From: Streptomyces nodosus
GTDB taxonomy: Bacteria > Actinomycetota > Actinomycetes > Streptomycetales > Streptomycetaceae
Length of the DNA stretch: 64,000 nucleotides
Direction of reading: 5' to 3'
Assembly (NCBI RefSeq): GCF_008704995.1
Contig: NZ_CP023747.1
Location: forward strand, 62,001-126,000
In this document: positions 8,542 through 17,693 of the stretch, one piece after another
Layout of the letters: each line of letters starts with the position of its first letter
Numbering within the stretch: position 1 is the first letter of the stretch
Position numbers and translations under genes: made by a program
The notes under the pieces: generated by a model
Told to the model about the DNA's origin: nothing
Database searches by the model: none
What the model saw: only the letters and a program-made list of their open reading frames with translations

Positions 8542-8633
8542 ACCAAGGAGCGCCCCAGGCCGGAGCTGCAGCCTCCACCGGCCTGGACGCGCATGCAGCC
8601 CTTTCGGGCGCACGGTGTCGAGTAAGCCCCAGG

Positions 8634-8662
8634 TTGAGTGACTGGTCACTCTCTTATATGGT
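8634..8662 (+). promoter_or_regulatory. tetR promoter with overlapping operator
   Basis: TTGAGT (8634-8639) and TATGGT (8657-8662) are 17 bp apart. A TATATG overlaps the -10. The 16-bp inverted repeat GAGTGACTGGTCACTC (8636-8651) covers the -35 and spacer, the typical position for autorepression. The -10 ends only 6 bp before the ATG at 8669, so the message may be leaderless. Confidence 0.65.
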
Positions 8663-8668
8663 GGGGGT

Positions 8669-9262
8669 ATGGCCAGACCACGCAGTGAGGAACGGCGCCA
8701 GGCGATCCTGTCAGCTGCCGCGCGCGTCATCGCCTCCCAGGGGATTGGCGCGGCGTCCACGGCGGTGATCGCGAAGGAGGCTGGTGTCTCCAACGGCTCA
8801 CTGTTCACCTACTTCGACACCAAGACGCAGCTGCTCAACGAGTTGTTCATCGCGCTCAAGACCGAGATGGCCCAGGCGTCACTGGCCGGCCTTCCGCCCG
8901 GGGGTGAGCCACGCGAGCAGGTGCGTCACATGTGGGAGCACTGGGCGCGCTGGGCGACCGGCAATCCCGACAAGCGCCGGGTCCTGGCGCAGCTCCAGGT
9001 CGCCGACGAGATCACCGACGAGAGTCACCAGCAAGTGGGCCTGGTCTCGGTAGGGATCGCCGATCTGCTGGAGCGCGCCCGGGCCGGCGGGCCGGTGCGG
9101 GACGTGCCGCTCGGCTTCGTCCTCACCCTCGCCAACGCCCTGGCCGAGGCCGCGATCGACGAGATGATCCGGGACCCCGACCGGGCCTCGGCCAACGCCG
9201 AGACCGCGTTCGAAGCCCTGTGGCGCGTCCTGGCCGGAACAGGCATACCGGGCCGGACCTGA
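8669..9262 (+). CDS. TetR family repressor
   Basis: A 197-aa protein. The HTH is at about residues 9-54 (RRQAILSAAARVIASQGIG, VIAKEAGVSNGSLFTYFDTK). The C-terminal helical ligand domain has no recognisable subfamily signature. An operator palindrome overlaps its promoter. The SDR gene starts 40 bp downstream on the same strand, so regulator and enzyme are probably co-transcribed and repressed together. Confidence 0.93.
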   Translation: MARPRSEERRQAILSAAARVIASQGIGAASTAVIAKEAGVSNGSLFTYFDTKTQLLNELFIALKTEMAQASLAGLPPGGEPREQVRHMWEHWARWATGNPDKRRVLAQLQVADEITDESHQQVGLVSVGIADLLERARAGGPVRDVPLGFVLTLANALAEAAIDEMIRDPDRASANAETAFEALWRVLAGTGIPGRT

Positions 9263-9302
9263 CCCGCTCTCACAGCATCCCCTCGACAAAGGACCTTCAG
9301 CC

Positions 9303-10214
9303 ATGAACGCTCAGCCCCGCAAGGCATGGATCATCACCGGCCCCACCTCGGGCATCGGATACCGCACCGCGCTGGACCTCGCCGCCCACGGCACCCTCGT
9401 GCTCGTCGGGCGCAGCCCGGCCAAGCTCAAGGAGGTCGAGGCCGAGATCAACGCCCGGCCCGGTGGCCACGCCGTCTCGGTCGTCTGCGACTTCGCCGAC
9501 CTGGCCAGTGTGCGCCGCGCCACCGAGGAGATCGCCGGGCTCGGTCTGCCGATCGCGGGCCTGCTCAACAACGCGGGCATCATGCCCACCGTCACCACTA
9601 CCACCGCCCAGGGCTGGGACCTGGCCTTCACCACCAATCACCTCGGCCCGTTCGCCTTCACCGAGGCCCTGATCCCGCACCTGCCCGACGGTGCGAACGT
9701 CGTCTTCACCTGCTCGGCCGTCGAAGACCCCGAGCGCGGCCCCGCCGTCAAGGCCGGATTCCGCGGCGCCCGCTACCTCACCGCCAAGGACAGCCTGCAC
9801 GGCCACTGGGAGCCCGGCGGCTCGGCCAAACCCGGCTACGACGCCTACGCCACCTCCAAGCAGGCCAACCTCGCCACCGTCCTCGCCTTCGCCCGAGAGA
9901 CCCCCCGCCTGCGGTTCAACGCCGTCGAACCCGGCTTCAACCCGAGCACCGGCCTGGCCCGCGACGCCAACCCCGTCCTGAAACTGCTCGCCACCTACGT
10001 CATCGGCCCGCTCGCCCCGCTCATGCCCGGCGGCAGCACCCCCAAGCGCGCTGCCCGAATGATCACTGGCGTTCTCACCGACACCTCCAAGGCCACGGGC
10101 GTCTACCACGACGAGAAGGGCCACCCCATGCGCGGCTCCGCCCAGGTCCAGGACCCCGCATTCCAGGACCGCATCGTCGCCGAGACCCGCGCCCTGCTCA
10201 AGGACCTTTCCTAG
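9303..10214 (+). CDS. short-chain dehydrogenase/reductase
   Basis: A 303-aa classical SDR. It has the cofactor motif TGPTSGIG (13-20), LVGRSPAKL, a CDFADL cofactor loop, the NNAG core and the catalytic motif YATSK. The extra ~50 C-terminal residues are usual for the retinol-dehydrogenase/WW-domain-oxidoreductase-like group. Its substrate is unknown. It follows the TetR gene by 40 bp. Confidence 0.92.
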   Translation: MNAQPRKAWIITGPTSGIGYRTALDLAAHGTLVLVGRSPAKLKEVEAEINARPGGHAVSVVCDFADLASVRRATEEIAGLGLPIAGLLNNAGIMPTVTTTTAQGWDLAFTTNHLGPFAFTEALIPHLPDGANVVFTCSAVEDPERGPAVKAGFRGARYLTAKDSLHGHWEPGGSAKPGYDAYATSKQANLATVLAFARETPRLRFNAVEPGFNPSTGLARDANPVLKLLATYVIGPLAPLMPGGSTPKRAARMITGVLTDTSKATGVYHDEKGHPMRGSAQVQDPAFQDRIVAETRALLKDLS

Positions 10215-10309
10215 CACCGCCGTTGTCCCGGACGCCTCCGACGAATTCCCCAGCCTCGCCGCCCGCCGACAGCAACCGGGCCCGACGAACGACAACGACA
10301 GAGGAGCTT

Positions 10310-11284
10310 GTGTCCCACCCCAATGCCCGGCTCACCGTCCATGGCAGGCGTCTGCTGGTCGAGCGGGTCCGATCCGGTCGCCCCGTTGCGCACGTGGCCG
10401 ACGAAATGGGCATCTCCCGCGCCACGGCCTACAAGTGGGTAGGCGCCGCTGGCGCACCGAGGGCGACGCCGGCCTGTACGACCGCACGAGTCGGCCCCAG
10501 ACGACCCCGCACCGCACTTCCTCAGACATCGAGGAGCAGGTCTGCACGCTGCAGCGCGAGCGAAAGCTCGGCCCCGCACGGATCGGCCCGATCCTGGGCC
10601 TACCCGCCTCCACCGTCCACCGCGTGCTCACCCGCCACGGCCTGAACCGGCTGAGCTGGATGGACCGGCCCACCGGCCAGATCATCCGCCGCTACGAACG
10701 CGCACGCCCCGGCGAGCTGATCCACGTCGACATCAAGAAGCTCGGCAACATCCCCGACGGCGGCGGGCACCGCATCATGCCCCGCCAGCAAGCCGGTGCC
10801 AACAGACAGGCCACGACCGACGCGCGCAAAGGCGGCAGCCCCGTCATCGGCTACAGCTTCGTCCACACCGCAATCGACGACCACTCCCGGCTCGCCTACA
10901 GCGAAGTCCTGGCCAACGAGCGCAAAAAGACCGCCGCCGCATTCTGGCAGCGCGCGAACGCTTTCTTCACCGAACACGGCATCACCGTCGAGCGCGTCCT
11001 GACCGACAACGGCTCCTGCTACCGCTCCAAGCTGTTCGGCCGGACCCTCAGCGCCGCCGGCATTGCCCACAAGCGCACCCGCCCCTACCGCCCGCAGACA
11101 AACGGCAAAGTCGAGCGCCTGAACCGCACGCTCCTCGACGAATGGGCCTACGTGCGTCCGTACTACAGCAACGCCGAACGCACCGCTGCCCTCGCGGACT
11201 TCCTTCACACCTACAACCATCACCGCTGCCACACCGCGCTCGGCGGGAAACCACCCATCAGCCGCGTCAACAACGATGCGGGTC
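10310..11284 (+). pseudogene. IS481-family transposase, frameshifted
   Basis: From a GTG at 10310 the HTH (VAHVADEMGISRATAYKW) is followed at about 10440 by a one-base frame change into GRRRWRTEGDAGLYDRTSRP. The integrase core then continues, with DFD-type residues in HVDIKKLGNI, TDNGSCYRS and NGKVERLNRTL. IS481 transposases are normally a single frame, so I read this as a decayed copy. The downstream frame runs without a stop into ISL3 sequence. Confidence 0.8.
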
Positions 11285-12123
11285 AATACAGCCTGCGGGT
11301 GCTGGCGCCAGGTCCAGCCCAGCCCGCCCCCGAGCCGGAGAAGTTCGAAGATCCGTCCGGCTCGCCCTGGCCTACCGGACATCGTTTCGCCGACCGCACC
11401 CGCGCCAAGCACACGACCGTCCACGAGCTCTTGGCCGCCGGGCTCAGTCGGAGGGCGATCGGCCGCCAACTCCGCATGACCTCCCACACCGTCAAGCTCT
11501 TCGCCGACGCAGCCACCCCGGAGGACCTCTTCCGCGGGCAGTGGAAGGGTCGGCCGTCCAAGCTCGACGCGTTCAAGCCCTACCTGGATGACCGCTGAAG
11601 CCAGGGCTGCACCAACGCATGGAAGGTATGGGAGGAGATCGTGCCACTCGGCTACACCGGCAGCTATCAGCGAGTTCGCGCGTACTTCCGCACCAAGCGT
11701 CTCTCGTCCGACCCGGTCACTGCACCACCGCCCTCGCCTCGCACCGTCGCCAGTTGGATCCTCCGCCGACCCGAAACTCTCACAGAGACCGATCGCCTTT
11801 GACTCAAGGCCGTCCTGGTCCACTGCCCCGAACTCAACGCGCTCGCCGGTCACGTCCGATCCTTCGGCCAGATGCTCACTGAGCGCCAGGGCGAAGGGCT
11901 GCCGCAGTGGCTCGACGCTGTCCCGCGAGACGACCTGCCCAGCCTTCACACCCTCGCCGCAGGCATCGACCGTGACCGCGATGCGGTCATCGCCGGCCTC
12001 ACCCTGCCCTGGAATTCCGGTGTCGTCGAAGGACACGTTAATCGGATCAAGATGCTCAAGCGCCAGATGTTCGGCCGGGCCGGCTTCGATCTCCTCCGCA
12101 AGCGCGTCTTGCTCTACTCGTGA
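11285..12123 (+). pseudogene. ISL3-family transposase, 3' part, with stop codons
   Basis: The translation parallels the intact ISL3 transposase downstream (SPWPTGHRFADRTRAKHTTV, SKLDAFKPYLDDR, WNSGVVEGHVNRIKMLKRQM, FGRAGFDLLRKRVLLYS). It contains TGA codons at 11596 and near 11801. The N-terminal third is missing. A degenerate right terminal repeat (GGAAAGTGAGCCAGAACC, 12489-12506) marks where this older element ended. Confidence 0.82.
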
Positions 12124-12131
12124 GCCACAGG

Positions 12132-12407
12132 TCAGACCGCATCATCAAGGAGCCCGAAGCCTTCCGGGAACCCTTCCAGGAACTCGCGTCGCGCAGGGTC
12201 GGCCTCGGCTTCAGCCATTGTCCCCAGCAATGCGATCAACTCGTTCCGCTGATCGCTGGACAGCTTGCTGACCAGGTGGGCGACACCCTCCAGGACCTTG
12301 ACTGCGTCGTCCGGATCCATCTGCTCGTCTTCACTGCCGTCGATGAACCACAAGACATCGACCAAAGCCTCGGCCAAAGCACGAGTCAGAGACGAGTACA
12401 CGGGCAT
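12132..12407 (-). CDS. hypothetical protein, passenger of a decayed ISL3 element
   Basis: A 91-aa acidic protein of unknown function (ATG 12407, GGGAG nine bases upstream). It is largely helical, for example LTRALAEALVDVLWFI and DAVKVLEGVAHLVSKL, and ends LEGFPEGFGLLDDAV. It lies convergently between the decayed ISL3 transposase and that element's degenerate right end, exactly the place the SUKH-3 gene occupies in the neighbouring ISL3 element. An antitoxin or immunity-like role is possible by position only. Confidence 0.65.
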   Translation of the reverse strand: MPVYSSLTRALAEALVDVLWFIDGSEDEQMDPDDAVKVLEGVAHLVSKLSSDQRNELIALLGTMAEAEADPARREFLEGFPEGFGLLDDAV

Positions 12408-12632
12408 CACGGCGGTCTCCCAGCAGGTCAACGACAGAGTTCGGCCATCCCACCACACCGCTGACGTCACGCTCAGTCAGCCCTGCACGGAAAGTGAGCC
12501 AGAACCTTCTGGGGCTCTGGCCCACTTCCTGTGGTCGCGTACGCAGCGTGACTGTTGACCGTCGTCCGATGGCGGTCGAGGTCGCCCGAAAATCGTCCCG
12601 CCCGCGTGTGGTGGGGTCGACAGTTTTGCGCC

Positions 12633-14228
12633 GTGAACGAAGTACGTCCGCAGCTGGATGAGTTGCTCTTCGGGCCGGTGGAGAATGTATCGGTGGAGTC
12701 GGTCGAGGTGGCTGACACGCGTGTCCGAGTGGAGGCCCGGACCACGGCCAAGCGGGCGACGTGTCCGGGCTGCGGGTGCTGGTCGGGGCGAATACACGGC
12801 TCCTACCTGCGGTTTCCCCGTGATCTACCAACAGCGGGCAAGTTCGTCGTGGTGTCGTTACGGGTGCGCCGGTTCGTCTGCGCGGAGGACTCCTGCCCGC
12901 GCAAGACGTTTGCTGAGCAGGTGCCTGGGCTCACCCATCGCTTCGGTCGGCGGACAGAGCGGCTGCGATCGACGCTGGTCTCGGTCGGACTCGCGCTTGC
13001 GGGACGGGCCGGCGCCCGGATGGCGGACGCCCTCGGGGTGCCGGTCAGCCGGAACACTCTACTGAGGCTGATCACCTCACTGCCGGATCCGCCTACCGCC
13101 ACGCCCCGCGTGGTCGGCGTGGACGAATACGCTCAGCGCAAGGGCCGGATCTACGGAACCGTGCTCGTCGACGTCGAGACACGTCGCCCGGTGGACCTCC
13201 TGCCGGACCGGGAGGCGGACACGCTCGCAGCCTGGCTTTCCCAGCGGCCCGGAATCGAGATCATCTGCCGGGACCGCGCCCTCTTCTACGCCGAAGGCGC
13301 CGCCCGAGGCGCCCCACAATCTCTCCAGGTCGCTGACAGGTGGCACCTCTGGCACAACCTCGGCGAAGCCGCCGAGAAGTGCTTCTACCGACACCGCGGC
13401 TGCCTGCGACCCGCACCGGCGCCGCTGGAGGAGCCAGGGCAGGCGTCGCCGGCGACCGCGACATCACCGTGGCCGACAGGCCACCGGTTCGCCGAACGCA
13501 CCCGCGCCAAGCACTCAACTGTTCACGCGCTGCTGGCCGCTGGACACAGCAAGCGGTCCGTCGCCCGGCAGCTCGGCATGGGCCTCAACACCGTTCTCCG
13601 CTTCTCCCGCGCCACCGAGCCGGAGCAGTTGTTCACCGGCCAGTGGCAAAGCCGCCCCACCAAGCTCGATGCCTACAAGCCCTATCTCGACCAGCGATGG
13701 CAGGAAGGCTGCACCAACGCCTGGAAACTGTGGGAGGAGATCAAGGCACAGGGCTACCCAGACGGCTACGGCAACGTCCGCGCCTACGTCAGCCGGACCC
13801 TGCGCGGCAAGCCCCAGCCAGTCGGACCCCGGCCGCCATCAGCCCGTGCGGTCACCCGCTGGATACTCACCCACCCCGACGCCCTGGCCGAGAGCGACCG
13901 GCTTCAGCTCAAGACAGTACTGGCCGGCTGCTCCGGCCTCGAAAGCCTTGCCAGCCATGTCCGTGCCTTCGCGGACATGCTCACGCAACTGCGAGGCGAA
14001 CGGCTGTCGGAATGGATCGCGTCCGCAACTGTCACCGATCTGCCCAGCCTTCAGCGATTCGCCCGGCACCTCGAACGAGACCTGGACGCTGTCACTGTCG
14101 GCCTCTCCCATCCCTGGAACTCAGGCGTTGTTGAAGGCCACGTGAACCGGATCAAGATGCTGAAGCGGCAGATGTTCGGCCGCGCGGGATTCGAGCTCCT
14201 CCGCAAACGCGTTTTGCTCGCCAAGTGA
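12633..14228 (+). CDS. ISL3-family transposase
   Basis: A 531-aa protein from the GTG at 12633. It has an N-terminal zinc-ribbon region (CPGCGCWSGRIHG, CAEDSCPRKTFAEQVPG), an HTH, and a DDE_Tnp_ISL3 core (VVGVDEYAQRKGRIYGTVLV, VADRWHLWHNLGEAAEK). The C-terminus is WNSGVVEGHVNRIKMLKRQM followed by FGRAGFELLRKRVL. Full length with no internal stop, so probably active. Confidence 0.95.
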   Translation: MNEVRPQLDELLFGPVENVSVESVEVADTRVRVEARTTAKRATCPGCGCWSGRIHGSYLRFPRDLPTAGKFVVVSLRVRRFVCAEDSCPRKTFAEQVPGLTHRFGRRTERLRSTLVSVGLALAGRAGARMADALGVPVSRNTLLRLITSLPDPPTATPRVVGVDEYAQRKGRIYGTVLVDVETRRPVDLLPDREADTLAAWLSQRPGIEIICRDRALFYAEGAARGAPQSLQVADRWHLWHNLGEAAEKCFYRHRGCLRPAPAPLEEPGQASPATATSPWPTGHRFAERTRAKHSTVHALLAAGHSKRSVARQLGMGLNTVLRFSRATEPEQLFTGQWQSRPTKLDAYKPYLDQRWQEGCTNAWKLWEEIKAQGYPDGYGNVRAYVSRTLRGKPQPVGPRPPSARAVTRWILTHPDALAESDRLQLKTVLAGCSGLESLASHVRAFADMLTQLRGERLSEWIASATVTDLPSLQRFARHLERDLDAVTVGLSHPWNSGVVEGHVNRIKMLKRQMFGRAGFELLRKRVLLAK

Positions 14229-14250
14229 GCTGTCACCAGGCCTGATCCGC

Positions 14251-14700
14251 CTACCTGTGTCCCTCGCCGATCCTGCGGGGCCTCACGCCGAGGATCAGAT
14301 TCTCAAGGGCGTGCGGCATTGCCCCGAAGCTAGCGACCCAGCCCTCGACCAGGTAGATCTCGCTGCGCTCATCGATACCGAGAAAGAATCGGCCGTGATC
14401 GAGCTCACCGAGCGGGAAGAGCTCTCTCCCCAAGGCGTCGCTCCACTCGGAGAACCGGTCATCCTCTCCCCACGCCAGCTCAGGGTCCAGTTCGAATGGC
14501 TCGCGGGCGCGGTTGATTCCCGGGCCACCGATGCTGACGGTCAGCCCCCCGAACTCCTGGAGAAACGTTTCCGCAGCATCGTGCATGCGGACGCCGACTC
14601 CTTCGAACATGGACCGCCAGCCAGCCGTGTCGACGCGCCTGCCCGCCGTCCACCCCGAAGCCTCCAGGACCTCAAGCACCTCCGGCGACCATTCGCTCAT
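14251..14700 (-). CDS. SUKH-3 family immunity protein
   Basis: A 149-aa protein (ATG 14700; an upstream in-frame ATG at 14742 lacks a ribosome site). SUKH-3 pattern: LEASGWTAGRRVDTAGWRSM, HDAAETFLQEFGGL, GPGINRAREPFELDPELAW, GELDHGRFFLGIDERSEIYL and VASFGAMPHALENLILGVRP. SUKH proteins neutralise polymorphic toxins in the cytoplasm. No toxin gene is adjacent. The gene is inside the terminal repeats of an ISL3 element, 22 bp past the transposase stop and convergent to it, so it travels with the element. Confidence 0.88.
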   Translation of the reverse strand: MSEWSPEVLEVLEASGWTAGRRVDTAGWRSMFEGVGVRMHDAAETFLQEFGGLTVSIGGPGINRAREPFELDPELAWGEDDRFSEWSDALGRELFPLGELDHGRFFLGIDERSEIYLVEGWVASFGAMPHALENLILGVRPRRIGEGHR

Positions 14701-14869
14701 GACAGACCCAACTCCCGCCAACTTGAAATAGGAGGCGATCATCTCAGCAGCCGAGCTGAGTGAGTACAGCGTGTGACCGCACCACAGGAAGTGGACCAGA
14801 GCCCGTTCTGGTGAACAGAGCCATCCATGCTCCTGTGCGGCCTGAAGCTACCTCTCGCCCCTGTCGCGG

Positions 14870-16357
14870 TCAGGTGGGTGAGGCCCGTTTGCTGGCTGCC
14901 GGATTTCCATCCGGGTGGTGGTCGATCCAGGACAGTCCATCCATGTCCAGGCGCCAGCGGGTACGTGTGACGGCTACGTAGGCGAGGCGGGCATCGCTGT
15001 CGTCGATCGGCTCGGGGATGGTGCATCCGTTGTCGTCTTTATGGCTGCTGTTCTTCGGCGGGGCGAAGTCGTCGGCGATTCTCACACAGGCCCATTCGCG
15101 GCCTTTGGCCTTGTGCGCAGTGGAGACGGTTACTTCGGCGTGCTGCTCGGGAGCGAGCCCGGCTACGGCGTTGAGGATGGTCTCGGTGCCGTGCTTGTCG
15201 ACGAGGTCGACCAAGGGCTGCAGGTCACGCCCTGCTGGATCGTGGGCAGCGTAGTCCTGCAGCTCTCCCCAGCCCGGGAAGAGGAGGAGTTCCGGGTGGC
15301 TCGTGCGGCGGCCTTCCTTCAGGTCACGGGCGGCCAGAGCGAGGGCGCGCAGGCCGTCCCCTCCCCCGGCAAGGGCGACCCGTCGCCCGTCGGCCATCAG
15401 AGTGATGACTTGAGCCATAGCGCCGGCGTTGGTACGGCACAGAACCGCATCGGGGCAGGCCACGGGGCCGAGTTCGGTGGGCACGGCCGGTGTGCCGGTG
15501 AGGCGGATGGGGGCGCCCGCGATGTGCAGCCAGCGATTGGCCTCTTGGGCCAGCCGGGGGCCGAAACGGAAAGACTGCGACAGAGCCAGTTGAGTGCCGT
15601 TGAAGCCGGTCATGACGTCTTTGGCGCCGCGCCAGTGGTAGATGGCCTGGGCGGAGTCGCCGACCATGACGAGTTGGGCGTGGCTGCGCTGGTTGAGGAA
15701 GATCTGTTCGACGACGGGGTTGGTGTCTTGCGCTTCGTCCAGGAGCAGGAAGTCGGCGTGGATTCTGGGGCGGGTGAGGGCCCAGATTTTCAGGTAGTGG
15801 TCGTGGTCGAAGCGTACGCAGCCGTCGTCGGGGTCTTGGATGTCCGTCCAGGCTTTGCGGGCGAAGGGAAGAATGTGGGCTGTGAGTTCAGCGTGGAGTG
15901 TCTGGTGTTCGAGGCCGCGCAGGTGGGGTACATGGTGGCGGGTAATCGTGTCGTCGGCGGTGTGGCAGAAGTGGGCGACGGTGCGCAGGACGGTGTTGGA
16001 GAGGGCTTTTTGTGAGACTTCGCGGTCGCCGATGCGGATGGTTTTGGTGATACCGAGGGCGTGTCCAGTCTGCCAGGCGGGACGGCGGGGTGCGTTCAGG
16101 CGGCGGGTGTAGCGGTGGCCGACGGCGGCGTAGGCAAGTGCGTGGGCGGTCTTGCACTGGACGGTGCGAGGGAAACGTTCAGCAGCGTCTTGGGCGATGG
16201 TGCGGTTGTAGGCGAGGTAGCGGCCGCGGCGTTTGGTGGTGCGGGCGAGCAGGGCGAGGGTGGTGGTCTTGCCGGTGCCCGCGCCGGCTTGCAGGGACAG
16301 GTGGTCGCCGGCGTGGAAGGCGTCGGCTGCTGCGGCTTGTTCTTCGGTCGGGTTCAT
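14870..16357 (-). CDS. UvrD/Rep-like superfamily 1 helicase
   Basis: A 495-aa, compact SF1A enzyme. It has Walker A AGAGTGKT (24-31), Walker B LLLDEAQDTN (204-213), motif III VGDSAQAIYHWRGA (232-245), QSFRFG, VSTAHKAKGREW (motif V) and RLAYVAVTRTR (motif VI). It lacks the long 1B/2B insertions of UvrD. It is last in an operon after the DUF6083 gene and a 160-aa gene, with 4-bp start/stop overlaps throughout. A role in DNA repair, plasmid maintenance or defence is possible and the sequence does not decide. Confidence 0.9.
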   Translation of the reverse strand: MNPTEEQAAAADAFHAGDHLSLQAGAGTGKTTTLALLARTTKRRGRYLAYNRTIAQDAAERFPRTVQCKTAHALAYAAVGHRYTRRLNAPRRPAWQTGHALGITKTIRIGDREVSQKALSNTVLRTVAHFCHTADDTITRHHVPHLRGLEHQTLHAELTAHILPFARKAWTDIQDPDDGCVRFDHDHYLKIWALTRPRIHADFLLLDEAQDTNPVVEQIFLNQRSHAQLVMVGDSAQAIYHWRGAKDVMTGFNGTQLALSQSFRFGPRLAQEANRWLHIAGAPIRLTGTPAVPTELGPVACPDAVLCRTNAGAMAQVITLMADGRRVALAGGGDGLRALALAARDLKEGRRTSHPELLLFPGWGELQDYAAHDPAGRDLQPLVDLVDKHGTETILNAVAGLAPEQHAEVTVSTAHKAKGREWACVRIADDFAPPKNSSHKDDNGCTIPEPIDDSDARLAYVAVTRTRWRLDMDGLSWIDHHPDGNPAASKRASPT

Positions 16358-16836
16358 AGCGTGGCTCCTTCAGGGAGCCAGGTGAGCGCATGTCCGACAG
16401 TCGACAGCAGGTGAGCGGGAGTGGCGTGGGCCAGTAGGTGGCGTACCGCCTGGTCGAGGCGGTCGGCTTCTTGGTCCGCGTGTTTGGCAAGGGCCCGGAG
16501 GACGTCAAGTTCCAGGAAGCGCTCGGGTTTCTGCTGTGCGCGGTGGGCTGCGGCCGTGAGGAGAGTACGGGTGGCTAGTAGGAGGGCAACGTTGAGCAAG
16601 ATCTGTCCGCTTACGTCGGGGTAGTGGGTGGTGATCACGTCGATGGGCACCTGGGTGTGAAGACGGCGGCGTAGGCGGCGTGCGGCACGGTCGGGGGTTT
16701 TGGCGCTTACCAGAGCCATCAGGCGGGTGGCATCGTGGTTGGCTACCAGCGGCCAGGCGCAGGCTGCGCGGCACAGTTCGGATGGTGTCAGGGGCCGGGT
16801 CAGCATGATTTCCAGGGCGTGGTGCGGCATCATCAC
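16354..16836 (-). CDS. hypothetical protein, middle gene of the DUF6083-helicase operon
   Basis: A 160-aa, mostly helical protein with no recognised domain. It is rich in Ala, Leu and Arg (QILLNVALLLATRTLLTAAA, VLRALAKHADQEADRLDQAV) and lacks a signal peptide. Its start overlaps the DUF6083 stop and its stop overlaps the helicase ATG (ATGA), so translation is coupled. It may be a helicase partner (inference from position). Confidence 0.8.
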   Translation of the reverse strand: MMMPHHALEIMLTRPLTPSELCRAACAWPLVANHDATRLMALVSAKTPDRAARRLRRRLHTQVPIDVITTHYPDVSGQILLNVALLLATRTLLTAAAHRAQQKPERFLELDVLRALAKHADQEADRLDQAVRHLLAHATPAHLLSTVGHALTWLPEGATL

Positions 16837-17693
16837 CTGCCCCTGGAGTGGCCGGCCGGGTGGTGTGGCAGGCGAGTGTAAATGTGCGCTGTATGCAGGA
16901 GAGGGTCGAAAACCTGCCAGCCAGCCAGGGCAAGATCGGCCGCACCTCGGGGGGCGGCGTGTGCGGGACAGTGCTGGGTACGCCAGCGCGCCTGTTCGGG
17001 GTAGGGCAGGTGGCTGAGGTCGTAGACGGCCATCAGTGTGTCGGGCAGCGCGAGTTGGCCGCGTTGGGGTCCGGCAGGCAATAGTTTCCAGGTTCCGGCC
17101 GGGCTGGTGGAGTCGAGGACGGGGCAGGTGCAGCGGAGGCGGTGGCGGGTCTGGGCCACGCAGCGGATGTTCTCGAGGGGGCTGTCGGCGAGGTAGCGGG
17201 ACAGGAGCATCTGCACGACCGGGCGGGCGGGTGCGGGGGCGCCGGTGGCGGGCGGGCTGTCGGCGAGCGTGGTGGGGGTGAAGGTGCCGGTGTCGATCAG
17301 GCGGCGGGTGTGGAGGGCGAGTTGGCGGCGTACCTCTTCAAGGCGCCGGCCGAGCCGGGGCGTGGGGGTGCTGCCGGGGCAGAGCACGATGTGGGGGATG
17401 CGGCACCAGGCGCTGCCGTCGCCGTGGGGGTGGGCGATACCGCCGGCGAGGTGCCAGCGGCAGGAATCGGGCACCTGCTCGGTGGCCACTTCAGCGGGAT
17501 GCAGGGCGATGGGGCGCTGGTCGGTGCGCTGGTAGATGTCGATGCGGTTGCCGCATCGGCGGCAGCGGCCGCTTTGGCCGGCGCGCAGCAGGCGGCTGGG
17601 GCTGGTGGCGGCCACTCGTAGCGGGCGGGGGTGTCGCCTGTGGCGGGGGCTGCCGTCCCAGTGGCAGTCGCCTGTGGCGGGGTTGGGGCACAT
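16833..17693 (-). CDS. DUF6083 family protein
   Basis: A 286-aa protein of unknown function. The conserved core SRLLRAGQSGRCRRCGNRID, RPIALHPAEV and CRWHLAGGIAHPHGDGSAWC, then RIPH, is diagnostic of DUF6083. The CRRCGN and C-x-W-H residues could bind zinc. A second Cys cluster (CVAQTRHRLRCTCPVLD, HCPAHA) lies in the C-terminal half. It is first gene of the helicase operon. Confidence 0.85.
   Translation of the reverse strand: MCPNPATGDCHWDGSPRHRRHPRPLRVAATSPSRLLRAGQSGRCRRCGNRIDIYQRTDQRPIALHPAEVATEQVPDSCRWHLAGGIAHPHGDGSAWCRIPHIVLCPGSTPTPRLGRRLEEVRRQLALHTRRLIDTGTFTPTTLADSPPATGAPAPARPVVQMLLSRYLADSPLENIRCVAQTRHRLRCTCPVLDSTSPAGTWKLLPAGPQRGQLALPDTLMAVYDLSHLPYPEQARWRTQHCPAHAAPRGAADLALAGWQVFDPLLHTAHIYTRLPHHPAGHSRGR

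Larger units (their letters stand above)
12513..14803 (+). mobile_element. ISL3-family element carrying a SUKH-3 gene
   Basis: Terminal repeats of 23 bp match at 22 positions: GGCTCTGGCCCACTTCC... at 12513-12535, and the reverse complement of 14781-14803. They are flanked by 8-bp sequences CCTTCTGG and CGTTCTGG (7/8 identical), the direct-repeat size expected for ISL3. The 2.29-kb unit contains the transposase and a convergent SUKH-3 gene. It sits immediately beside the right end of an older ISL3 copy. Confidence 0.88.
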
